Positions 18,245 through 27,500 of a stretch of DNA of 64,000 nt are shown piece by piece. The DNA is from Rubripirellula lacrimiformis (GTDB lineage: Bacteria; Planctomycetota; Planctomycetia; Pirellulales; Pirellulaceae). Position 1 is the first letter of the stretch. Each line of letters starts with the position of its first letter. The notes under the pieces are model-generated. The model was not told the DNA's origin. It saw nothing but the letters and a program-made list of their open reading frames with translations, and made no database searches. The stretch spans positions 4,216,001 through 4,280,000 of the forward strand of contig NZ_CP036525.1 of NCBI RefSeq assembly GCF_007741535.1, read 5' to 3'. Made by a program: the position numbers and the translations under genes.

Positions 18245-19525
18245 CTAGAAGTCGCTGAGGTTGTTGGCCTGGACTGGCAAGATTCGATAAAGCCCGTCGG
18301 TGAAGATCTGCTGGGCCCAGTTGTTGAATCGCGTGATCGGCTTATCGGGCACGATGATCACGTCGCCATCACGTAGCCAAATCTCATCGGCAGGTGTGGG
18401 CCGTTTGCCGTAGATCGCACCTTGCAGGTCCAGCACGGTCGAGATCAATCGCCAATCTTCGGCACGACGGAAGATCACGACCTGGCGCATGTTGCCGGCT
18501 GGCAGATGTCCACCCGCCGACGCGATCGCGCTGAGCACGGTCGTGGGAGCTTCCAATTGAACGCGTCCCGGCTGTCCAACTTGCCCCAGCACGTGAACAA
18601 AGTGCGGTGCTTGTTGCACCAAGATTGGTTCGGTGTCGATTCCAACGACGATCTCGCCGTACCGCAGATTGATCTCTCGCTTCAACTGGTTCAACGAGAA
18701 ACCTTGGACGCAGATCTCGCCAATCCCTGGCAACCGAATCTTGCCATCGGGCATGACGGTCACCGTGATGGATTGTTGGTTGAATCCGCTTTGTCCACCG
18801 ACCGCGTTGCGAATATCTTCGGCCAATGTGTTTGTCTTGACGGGGGTAACATCGATCGCCGGTTGCTTCACATACCGCGAGTATTCCTCGTCCAGAATTT
18901 CGCGAAGCTGAGTGACGGTTAAGCCAGCCGCGTGAACCTGCCCCAACATCCGAACGGTGATGGTTCCATCGGGTTGGACCAACAGACCATTTTCGAGCGT
19001 GCCGCGTGTCAGGTCGTCGTCGGTGCCGGATTCAATCAGCACTTCGTCGCCCGGGGTCAGCCGATAGGCTCCCACCTTCTGACGACGAGTGATCAGATAC
19101 AGCACTTGAATTTGATCGCCGGGCCGTAGCCGATATTCGCCTAGATGGGCTAGCCGTGCTGGGCCTGCGTAGCCACCGGGACCGTAGGCACCGAATGGCA
19201 TCGGGCGAATGTCTTTCCATCTGGCTTCGGCACCACAATTGTCTTTGCAATCGACTCCGATCATGCACTTTGGGCATCCGCCTGCACATGGATATCCCCC
19301 CGGCTCGACATTGCATCCGCAATCTTGGCTTGGTGCGGTTTCGTTCGGCAATGCACCGGCAATCGGTGATACTGCGACCGAGTCATTCGCCAGCGTCTGT
19401 GCCGACGCATTCGGGTTTGAATCGAAAGACGCTAACACGATCAGCGCGATCGCGCACATGCCAGACTTCCGAAAGACGGAGGTTGCCAGTGGTGCGAGGC
19501 GATGGAGAAGTGTTGTCAAATGCAT
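18245..19525 (-). CDS. Polysaccharide export protein (Poly_export/SLBB), Cys-rich N-terminus
   Basis: A 426-residue Wza-type outer-membrane export or scaffold protein. It has a signal peptide (VLASFDSNPNASAQ), then a Cys-rich segment at about residues 65-100 with eight cysteines, including CPKC. The Poly_export domain follows (YRLRPGDQIQVLYL, then YRLTPGDEVLIES and LLVQPDGTITVRMLGQVHAAG). SLBB motifs come after (RLPGIGEICVQGFSL; VHVLGQVGQPGRVQLEAPTTV; IVPDKPI). These proteins carry exopolysaccharide across the outer membrane; no polymerase or flippase genes are near. It lies 81 bp downstream of the 437-residue secreted protein at 19607 on the same strand, probably as one operon. Confidence 0.9.
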   Translation of the reverse strand: MHLTTLLHRLAPLATSVFRKSGMCAIALIVLASFDSNPNASAQTLANDSVAVSPIAGALPNETAPSQDCGCNVEPGGYPCAGGCPKCMIGVDCKDNCGAEARWKDIRPMPFGAYGPGGYAGPARLAHLGEYRLRPGDQIQVLYLITRRQKVGAYRLTPGDEVLIESGTDDDLTRGTLENGLLVQPDGTITVRMLGQVHAAGLTVTQLREILDEEYSRYVKQPAIDVTPVKTNTLAEDIRNAVGGQSGFNQQSITVTVMPDGKIRLPGIGEICVQGFSLNQLKREINLRYGEIVVGIDTEPILVQQAPHFVHVLGQVGQPGRVQLEAPTTVLSAIASAGGHLPAGNMRQVVIFRRAEDWRLISTVLDLQGAIYGKRPTPADEIWLRDGDVIIVPDKPITRFNNWAQQIFTDGLYRILPVQANNLSDF

Positions 19526-19606
19526 CGAGACTTACCGAATCAGAATGGAATCGACCGACAGGAGCCGGACAGGGTGATCAGCGATCGTTGGTGGCCAACG
19601 ACGTGA

Positions 19607-20920
19607 CTACCAAGGCTTCTTAAACTTTCCAAAGAACCTGCGTACGACTCCGGGTTGTTTCGGTTCTTCGCCATCGACGATCACCTGGCCGCTGGCACCA
19701 TCACCCTCGGTGATCCGTGTGCTGGCCAACGATGCTGGCACACCTTCCATTGTCGGTTTACGGATAGCATTGGACGGTGCTGCTGCGACCGACGCTGGCG
19801 AGGGGTTGCCTTCGACAATCGCGCCGCCCGACATCACCGACTTGGATACCGACGCGAATTCGCTTGGCGACAGTTCCACAATCTCGGGTGTAAAGACTTG
19901 CGGTTGCTTGGCGGGTTCGGATTGCTGCAGTTTCGCAACCAATTGGGACGCACCCGTGGTGTCGCCGGTGCGCTGCATGACCGCGACCAAGGCGTGAGCG
20001 GTTTGTGGAGTGAACTCCATCGACAAAGAGTGCTGCAATGCCCAGCAGGCTTCGTCGTGCAGTCCCACGTCCGCTAGGTGCATGCCCAACCGAGAAGCCA
20101 AGCTTGCGTTGTTGGGTTGTCCCTGCAAAGCAGCACGCCGCATGCAGATTGCCGTTTCGCTCGGCAAAGTACTGGCGTCAGCCCGGCCCAAGTAAACCGC
20201 GGCCAACAAATCGAGTGCTTGCGCGGCTTCGATGCGTTCACCCGCAATGGTGGCTAGCTGAACTCGAGCGAAATCCAGGTATCGATCTGTCGCTTCGTTC
20301 GCCGTCACGGTGGACGCCGACGCGGGATCGATCAGTTTGGTTTGGTGGCTGCGTGCCATCCGGGCAATCGCGGCCGCGTCAACGGCACCGTAGACACCGG
20401 CGAAGTCGCGAGACTCCGTGATGGCGTGCTTTGCCATTTCGATGCGAGTGCGAGCGTTTGGCCCAGCAGACGGTTGATTAGGATCGGCGACGTTTGCCAG
20501 ATCGATCGATTCGCCGATGTGACGAATGGCATCCCACGCGGTGTTTTCAGCCGACATCCACGCCTTGGAATCGTATTCCTGAGTCGCTTGGGCAAGCAAC
20601 CGACGAGCAATTTCGAGGGACGCACCGGCGGTCGATGAACGCAGGTACCGCGGCGATGCGGCCACACTTGGCGCAGTGTTGATGGCCGGGCGGCGTGGTT
20701 GGGATACCGCATTTGGCTCGGTGCTGTACTGCGAGGTTGCAGCCGGTGGAGTGGCAGCCGGTGGGGCTGATGTTCCAGCGACGGTTGGCATCCGCGTCGG
20801 GCGGACGGACGGGCGATCTGCCATTGCTGACGACGCTCCCATCGCCGCAATCAACATTGCCGAAAGACATCGGCGGCTTGTGCTGACTTTGCAGTTCGGT
20901 TTTGGGGACGCAATCTTCAT
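19607..20920 (-). CDS. Secreted helical-repeat (TPR-like) hypothetical protein
   Basis: A 437-residue protein. I start at 20920 (MKIASPKPNCK) because a typical signal peptide follows (LSAMLIAAMGASSAMA); an upstream in-frame ATG at 20971 only adds a basic stretch. After a Pro/Thr/Ala-rich linker the body is alpha-helical, with repeated Ala/Leu patterns (AAVYLGRADAST, CMRRAALQGQPNNASLASRLGMHLADVG) suggesting tetratricopeptide-like repeats at about residues 250-340. The C-terminus ends in a basic tail, RRFFGKFKKPW. It precedes the polysaccharide-export gene, so a periplasmic scaffold role in export is plausible but inferred. Confidence 0.7.
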   Translation of the reverse strand: MKIASPKPNCKVSTSRRCLSAMLIAAMGASSAMADRPSVRPTRMPTVAGTSAPPAATPPAATSQYSTEPNAVSQPRRPAINTAPSVAASPRYLRSSTAGASLEIARRLLAQATQEYDSKAWMSAENTAWDAIRHIGESIDLANVADPNQPSAGPNARTRIEMAKHAITESRDFAGVYGAVDAAAIARMARSHQTKLIDPASASTVTANEATDRYLDFARVQLATIAGERIEAAQALDLLAAVYLGRADASTLPSETAICMRRAALQGQPNNASLASRLGMHLADVGLHDEACWALQHSLSMEFTPQTAHALVAVMQRTGDTTGASQLVAKLQQSEPAKQPQVFTPEIVELSPSEFASVSKSVMSGGAIVEGNPSPASVAAAPSNAIRKPTMEGVPASLASTRITEGDGASGQVIVDGEEPKQPGVVRRFFGKFKKPW

Positions 20921-21396
20921 GAGGACGTATCCGAATGGGTTAGCGGCGGCACGAAAACGGTGTGCCCACATCCCTTACAGATCGGACGAGTCGTCCAGAG
21001 ATCACTGCTAAACTTAACCGCGAACATCGTTGCATCCCAGCGCTGCCGATCGATCCCTCAGAATCGTCACAGATTGATGCTAGAGGCCGGTCCAAATGCA
21101 TTTTCAAATCGAATCTGGTCAGGCGGTTCACGGTCGCCGGTGCCGGTTAGGAAGCCTGGGCAGATCGGCCGGGTGCAAGTGGCGTCGGTTCAGACGCGTC
21201 GAAGCGATCTGTTGGCGTTGAAGAATACAGCCAGTCGGAAACTGGCCGGGAGAAGTTCACACGGCAACATTCCAAGGCACCGGTCGGGAAACGACTTTCA
21301 CGACGATTCCGCGACAGCGTTCTGCTTGTGAAACAAACCTGAGTGGGAAACAGCGGATTCGAACGCATCGAATAGAGAGGCGTGATCGCGACTCTA

Positions 21397-21453
21397 GAGA
21401 GCGTCCAGCTTGCAACAGCCTTGCAGAGGCGAGAACATCATGCCGGTTGCCTC
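21397..21453 (-). repeat. 57-bp dispersed structured repeat, copy 1
   Basis: Read on the minus strand, this segment aligns without gaps to 34982-35038 on the plus strand with 47 of 57 identical bases. The shared core is ACCGGCATGATG followed by TCGCCTCT. It contains nested inverted repeats (GAGGC/GCCTC and GCCT/AGGC), so it could fold as RNA or act as a REP-like element. Confidence 0.8.
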
Positions 21454-21632
21454 GAAAACCGGATTTGGCATCCCCCAGGATCTTCTGGTCCTAGAAGACT
21501 AAGATTGCGTCAGTCATCGCTAGCCGGGGGCGCGCGCCGAACAGCAGGGATCTGCGGCCGATCCGCGGCTAATCTGCGGCTAATCAACGAGCGATCAACA
21601 GGTGTCGTTTCTTTCTTCCCCCGCTCTCTAAC

Positions 21633-21675
21633 TCTCTCCCCCCCGCAACCGCTGCGCGGCGGGGGCGAGATGACT
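21633..21675. repeat. GC-rich inverted repeat downstream of the FHA-EAL gene
   Basis: A run of CTCTC and C7 with GC, a 9-nt loop, and GCGGCGGGGGCGAGA form an imperfect hairpin about 50 bp beyond the stop of the FHA-EAL gene. It may act as a terminator-like barrier or be a dispersed intergenic repeat. No long T-run follows on the minus strand. Confidence 0.45.
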
Positions 21676-21723
21676 TGAATCGCGACACTGATTGATTGCT
21701 CGCGGCTAAGTTGGACGTTCTGT

Positions 21724-22845
21724 TTAGGCGGGCGATGGCCGGCCATAGAAGAAGCCCTGGGCCAGATCGAAGCCTAGTTCGCGGCACACATCCGCTTCAT
21801 CCGGTGTTTCGATTCCCTCGGCGAGCGCCTGGATGTCCAGATCACGCACCATTTTGACCAACGTAGCAAGCATGCCGCGACGTTGGTCATTGGCGCGATC
21901 GATGCCGCGAACCAACGAGATGTCGAACTTGACAAAGTGGGGACGTGCTTCGATCAGTTCAGCCAATCGGGCCTGCCCGGATCCAAAGTCGTCATAGGCC
22001 AGTCGAATGTTCAGGTCGTTCATCGCCGAACTGAGCGACTGCATCAATGCCGGGTTGGTCACAGCAGATTCGTGGATTTCCAGCACCAAGTCGGTGTTTC
22101 CCGTCATGTCGCGGACCTTGACCAGCGAGTCAATCAGTCCTTTTCCGTCTTCCATTTCGCGTGGATGCGTGTTGACGAACAGGGTGGGACGATCGGGCAG
22201 ATCGCGTCCGACGCGGATCCCTTCCCAGCGAAGCAAACGGCTCAGTTCGACTTCCAGGTTCAATTGCTCGGCCGCTTGAAACATCGCTCCGACCGATTCG
22301 AGTCCAAAGACGCTGCCGCGACCAAGAATCTCGAATCCAATCGACTGGCTCGTTTTGATGTCGATGATCGATTGAAAGTGGGGACGGACCAAACGTTCGC
22401 TCATCAAGCGATCAAACTGCACCAGTGCCAGCGCCTGGTCGCACACGTTTTCGGCATAGGTGCCGTTGGTCATCCCGGTGGGAGATTGTCGCCGAACTCG
22501 AAAGGGAGCTTCGGCAAAGTGGATCAGGTCTTCTTCGCTGATACGGAACGTCTGATCCTCTTCGATCCGTTTCCCGTTGATATAGGTGCCATTGGTGCTA
22601 CCCATATCTTTCAGCATCAGCGCCCCATTTTCGACCCAGAGCGCAGCGTGCTGACCGCTGACCGTTCGATAATGCAGTTTCAACGACACGCCGGATTTGC
22701 GGCCCACAATGTGCGGGCTTCCATCGACGGGGATATGCAACACAGCTTCACCCGGTTTCGTTGGTCCGGACAGGAACCAAACGTCTTCCGCGACAATGGA
22801 ACTACGGCGCAATCGTTCGATCGTGGAGTGGTCAACCGAGGGCAT
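21724..22845 (-). CDS. FHA domain-EAL domain protein (predicted c-di-GMP phosphodiesterase)
   Basis: A 373-residue cytosolic fusion. Residues about 35-115 are a forkhead-associated domain, recognisable from IVGRKSG, SGQHAAL and STNGTYINGKRI, which binds phosphothreonine peptides. Residues about 145-373 are an EAL domain that retains the catalytic set: EILGR at Glu172, FVNTHP, VLEIHES, DDFGSG, FVKFD, AEGIET and LAQGFF. It is therefore expected to hydrolyse c-di-GMP. The start at 22845 (MPSVDHST) is chosen; an ATG at 22896 is also in frame. The gene is divergent from the AAA+/kinase-tubulin pair, and an FHA domain next to a Ser/Thr kinase is a common functional link. Confidence 0.93.
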   Translation of the reverse strand: MPSVDHSTIERLRRSSIVAEDVWFLSGPTKPGEAVLHIPVDGSPHIVGRKSGVSLKLHYRTVSGQHAALWVENGALMLKDMGSTNGTYINGKRIEEDQTFRISEEDLIHFAEAPFRVRRQSPTGMTNGTYAENVCDQALALVQFDRLMSERLVRPHFQSIIDIKTSQSIGFEILGRGSVFGLESVGAMFQAAEQLNLEVELSRLLRWEGIRVGRDLPDRPTLFVNTHPREMEDGKGLIDSLVKVRDMTGNTDLVLEIHESAVTNPALMQSLSSAMNDLNIRLAYDDFGSGQARLAELIEARPHFVKFDISLVRGIDRANDQRRGMLATLVKMVRDLDIQALAEGIETPDEADVCRELGFDLAQGFFYGRPSPA

Positions 22846-23232
22846 GAAACAGGGTCCAAGTGACAATCTGAGGGGGGCGTTACGGGCGTGGGGCAACTCC
22901 CAATGGTCCTTGGCGGCATTGTCACCGATCGAACCTACTGGATTTCTGGACCACGTCCATCAAAACCTAGCTCAACATTCGCTGCATAGGTTTGTTCACT
23001 GAAAAAGTTCAGACTTATTGCTTCGCCGGAGACCGGAAATGCCGGTAAATGCCACATTCCCTCTACAACGCACCCCCCGCCCATACTGAACATTGGGATC
23101 ATGCGGAAAACTGGATAGAGACGACGTGATGGGCACTGTTTGCGTTGTAGGGTTTATCGAATCGGGAACCGTGCTTGCGTACAACCTGCGCCAACGGCCC
23201 CATCACCTTTCCCTACAATCGCGACAACCGTC
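22846..23232. other. Divergent intergenic region, FHA-EAL / AAA+ ATPase
   Basis: This region of about 390 bp holds the promoters of two divergent genes. TACAAT at 23213-23218, 14 nt before the ATG at 23233, could be a -10 box, but I see no matching -35. TTGTAGGG near 23149 and CCCTACAA near 23211 form a spaced inverted repeat that might be a regulator site. No coding frame is supported. Confidence 0.5.
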
Positions 23233-24558
23233 ATGTCCACTCTTGCGACAGAAACACAATCCTTCGAACCAAGCCTGTTAGGCGGCTTACTATCGAACGA
23301 TACATTCTGGCCCAGTCAGCCGCAGAACACAGACGAAACCGGGCTCAGCGAGTCGTTCATCGAAGCCTTGGTGCTGAAGACGGTGCTGATTGGTGGGACA
23401 GTAAGCGGCAGAGTCATATCCGAACGCACCGGGCTATCGTTTCGAGTGATCGAACCGCTGTTGGATATGCTGCGAACCCGCAAATTGGTATCGCATGTGC
23501 GGCCGGCGGCATTCAATGATTACTACTATTCATTGACCGAAGCTGGACAACAACGCACGCACAAGCACATGGAACAGTGCAGCTACGTCGGACCGGCTCC
23601 GGTTCCGTTGGCGGACTATGTCGTCAGCGTCGAGGCACAGGCCGCTGGCATCGAACCGATTGATCGCGATCAACTGCGCGAAGCTCTTTCCGCGATTTCG
23701 TACCAAGATTCCCTGCTGGACGAGCTTGGCCCCGCGGTCAACAGCAACACCGGGATGTTCCTGTTTGGTCCGCCCGGAAACGGAAAGACCACCATCGCCA
23801 GGTGCCTGACGCAAGTACTAGGACAAGAGATCTGGATTCCTCATGCTGTCCTTGATGACGGGAATCTGATCAAGCTGCAAGATGATGCCTTTCACCGGCC
23901 GGCACCGGTGCCCGAATCCGGCGGAAACATTCTAAAGAATCAAGAATGGGACCGTCGTTGGCTCCGCATCGGGCGTCCAACGGTCGTCGTCGGCGGTGAA
24001 CTGATCATGGACAACCTGGAAGTTCGCCACGACCCTCGTTCGAACGTCTGCGAAGCTCCCCTCCAGATGAAAAGCAATTGTGGATCGTTATTGATCGACG
24101 ACTTCGGAAGACAACGCATTGCACCCGAGGAGCTACTGAACCGGTGGATTGTTCCATTGGAAAACAAGTGCGACTACTTGACGCTACCGACGGGAAAGAA
24201 GATCCAAATCCCGTTCGAACAATTGATCATTTTCTCTACCAACCTTGATCCGGAATCGTTGGTCGACGAAGCGTTCTTGCGGCGTGTGCCGTACAAGATC
24301 TTTGTCGATGATCCAACGGCAGACGAATTCAAGCAGTTGATGACGGAAACGTCGCAAAAGCTTGGTTTTCCCGACACGCCCCAAGCAGCCTCGCACTTGC
24401 TGCGGTTCTATGAAGACAACAAGCGGGCCAAACGCAGATGCCATCCCCGCGACCTGCTGACCCAGGTAGCGAACTTCTGCAAATATCGAAAACTGCCGAT
24501 GGCAATTCGGCCCGAGTACCTAGATCAAGCCTGTCGCAGCTACTTCAGCAACCTGTAA
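23233..24558 (+). CDS. AAA+ ATPase with N-terminal winged-helix-like region
   Basis: A 441-residue soluble ATPase. Residues about 40-110 look like a winged helix (LKTVLIGGTVSGRVISERTG, then LLDMLRTRKLV and YYYSLTEAGQQR). The AAA+ core follows with Walker A GPPGNGKTT (179-187) and a Walker B segment LLIDDFGRQR, then a sensor-1-like IFSTNLDPE and an arginine-rich DEAFLRRVPYKI. I start at 23233 (MSTLATET); an ATG at 23140 would add a Pro/Arg-rich stretch. The kinase-tubulin gene begins 6 nt after its stop, so the two are surely co-transcribed and probably act together. It could remodel or load the tubulin-like partner, or regulate DNA through the winged helix; neither is proven. Confidence 0.88.
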   Translation: MSTLATETQSFEPSLLGGLLSNDTFWPSQPQNTDETGLSESFIEALVLKTVLIGGTVSGRVISERTGLSFRVIEPLLDMLRTRKLVSHVRPAAFNDYYYSLTEAGQQRTHKHMEQCSYVGPAPVPLADYVVSVEAQAAGIEPIDRDQLREALSAISYQDSLLDELGPAVNSNTGMFLFGPPGNGKTTIARCLTQVLGQEIWIPHAVLDDGNLIKLQDDAFHRPAPVPESGGNILKNQEWDRRWLRIGRPTVVVGGELIMDNLEVRHDPRSNVCEAPLQMKSNCGSLLIDDFGRQRIAPEELLNRWIVPLENKCDYLTLPTGKKIQIPFEQLIIFSTNLDPESLVDEAFLRRVPYKIFVDDPTADEFKQLMTETSQKLGFPDTPQAASHLLRFYEDNKRAKRRCHPRDLLTQVANFCKYRKLPMAIRPEYLDQACRSYFSNL

Positions 24559-24564
24559 AACATC

Positions 24565-27500
24565 ATGTCCACGATCTACAAAAATCTGATCATCGCTGGC
24601 TACGAGCCTGTTCCGGGCTACGTGCTGGAAGAGGTGATCGGCCGTGGTGGCTTTGGCGAGGTCTGGCGAACCAGTGCGCCGGGGGGACTGAAAAAGGCGA
24701 TCAAGTTTGTCTTTGGTCACCAAGATCAGTCACGCGCCACTCGCGAACTGCGATCGTTGGAACGAGTCAAGGGAGTCCATCACCCATTCCTGTTGACGCT
24801 AGAACGATTCGAGATCATTGACGATCAATTGCTGATCATCACAGAGCTTGCGGACTGTTCCCTGGAAGATGTGTACAAGCGACATCGCGACAACGGTTCG
24901 TGTGGGATCCCACGTGACCTGCTGTTGTCGCACCTGCACGATACCGCCGACGGGCTGGACTATTTGCACCAGTCCTATCAGCTGCAGCATCTGGATATCA
25001 AACCGGGCAACTTGCTGATCATCGGGGGACACGTCAAGGTCGCCGACTTTGGACTGCTGAAGGACCTACGAGATATTGATTGCAGCGTTGTCGGCGGTCT
25101 AACACCGGTTTACGCACCACCGGAATTGTTCGACGGAAAGCCCAGTCTGCACAGCGACCAATACAGTTTGGCAGTGATGTTCCAAGAACTGCTGACCGGC
25201 ACGCGGCCGTTCAGCGGACGGACGATTGCCCAATTGGCGACTCAGCATGTCCACAGTGCACCGAACCTAGAAACGCTGCCGCCAAGCGATCGTCCAGTTA
25301 TCGCCAAAGCGCTTGAAAAGAATCCGAACCGACGCTTTCCAAGCTGCAAAGCGTTTGTCGAAGCGCTGCGACACCAAGGCGTTCGAGCTCGATTGTCATC
25401 GCGACACAACGTCGATCCCGCCGGGAACGTAGACGCCGATTCAAAAAGCGACGACGCGCCGCTTCCAGTCGAAGACTTGCCCCAGATCAAGACCGGCCCC
25501 GGGGCGGAGTCAGCTACCACGCTCCATCACGCCTTGGTGATCGGGTTGGGCGGTACGGGTGCCGCATGTGTGCGTGAACTTCGGCACCGCATCGCGGACC
25601 TTCACGTGGCAAGCCCACTGCATCTGCATAGCGCGGTGATCGACACCGATTTGGCCACCATCGATGCTGTCCGATTCATCGAAGCATCCGACCGAGTGCC
25701 CCGATGCACCCCGATCTACACGCCGCTGAAAACGGCACATGAATACCGAAGCACGCGAACCGACCGGCTGAAATCGATCTCGCGGCGTTGGATCTACAAC
25801 GTCCCACGCAGTGGTTCCACCGAAGGCATGCGGCCATTGGGGCGGCTTGCGCTCGTGGATCACGGCGAATTGGTCACGAAACAGCTTTCACAATCGATCG
25901 AAGCGTTGGTCGCTGACGCGGGCGATACCAAACCGCGAATCTATGTCGTTGGTTCGCTTGCCGGCGGCACCGGCAGCGGTATGTACATCGACGTCGTCCA
26001 TCTACTTCGCAATCTGCTGGACCAAGCCGGAAAGGAAGAACTGAAGATCCTTTCGCTGCTTTCGTCCGTCCCGATGGCCGTGGACGTTTCGAATCCACTC
26101 GCACTGCACGACACCCAAGCGGCACTGAACGAAATCGAATTCTTCATGCAGGTCGGCAATGGGTACCCAGGCGACAGCGGCGCCGGATTCTCTAGCGTTC
26201 CCGCAGCAAGAACGCCGCTGCGAGATCTGTATGTCGTGGCTTCGTCGCCGACGGATCAGTATTCGTCGCTGCCGATCGAAACGATCACCGAATACCTGTG
26301 GACCGATGCAACGGGCTGCGGCGACTTGTTGGCTACCGCACGAAAGTCGCAACAAGCAGAGAATCAATCGGTTCGTCTTCCATCGCTGCGTTCGGTCGGT
26401 GTGGTTCCGCTGGGCGATCGCCATCGTCTTGAAACGCGCGTCCTGTCGCCCGCGATCGTACGTGAACTGTTGACACGTTGGCTGGGCATTCCGTCCAAGT
26501 CTCGTCAGGCAGCACCGGCGCTGGCCGATCGATTGCAACGACGCATCAATTTGTCCTTGGAACACACGATCGAAACGATCGAAGAACATCTCGATCCAAA
26601 CTCACTCCCGTCACTGAACCTGCGGTCGCTCGATCGTTACATCGCGGATTTGGTCCGAACCGGCGAATGCGACTGGTTGTCTGCCGGATGGCAAAACAAT
26701 CTGTACCGCGAAATTTCGGTTTGCTTGAACGATCGACGCGCAAACATTTCCACTGTTTTCGAGGCCTTGGACCTGCTGGTCAAACGTTCCACCGAGTGGC
26801 AAAACGAAGCCCTGCGTTCCACGCCGACCCACACCGGATCGTCGGAATCGGGCATCGGTCAAAAGTCGTTCATCGATACGGTTGTGATGCGATTGGCAGC
26901 AAGGCAATTCGAACAGCTGACGATCCATTTGAAGTTCTTGGAAGAACGCGTGGAACGATTCGCGGCGATTCTTGCGGTCGCGATCGTCGAAACGAAGAGC
27001 GAAAATGGGGATAAGAACCCTTGGGACACATTGCCCGATGCGGTTCGTGCAACTTTTGATGATGTCGTCACCCGTCTGCACACCGCGACGGTTGGCGAAA
27101 GGCTGGTGCGGCCACTGAACGACCTAGGGGCCAATGTGCATTCGCGTTCGCTGATTTCCGGGTTGACCAAGATGGCGATTCCATTGGTCATTCGCGTGAT
27201 CGAGAAACACAGCAGCGATGTGGCGATCGCACGCGAACAGGGGGGCAGCGAAGAAGATCTATCGACGGCCAGCATTGCCGATGCTTCCCCCGCTTCGATG
27301 ATGAACGCCACGGAACACACGTTCGATTTGGATGTCGTTCAGCAGGCGCGGATGCCTTCGGGACCTGTATCGGTGGACGAGGCGATCCAGGCCGTCAAAC
27401 CGGCGCTGCTGGCGATGGGCGGACGTCAACGCCTGATCCTGATTGTGGGCAGCGAAGTCGAACGCAGTCAGCTGGAGCCGGAACTACGCGCGATCCACAG

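Larger units (their letters stand above)
20921..21723. other. Intergenic region with two repeat elements, no gene seen
   Basis: About 800 bp lie between two leftward genes. It contains one copy of a 57-bp dispersed repeat (21397-21453) and a GC-rich hairpin (21633-21675). The rest, including a tandem GCGGCTAATC near 21567-21590, shows no coding frame I can support. The promoter for the 437-residue secreted protein should lie within the first 150 bp. Confidence 0.55.

Noticed and set aside
21883-22863. 326-residue frame opposite the FHA-EAL gene
   Set aside because: The minus strand encodes intact FHA and EAL motifs, so the plus-strand frame is a shadow.
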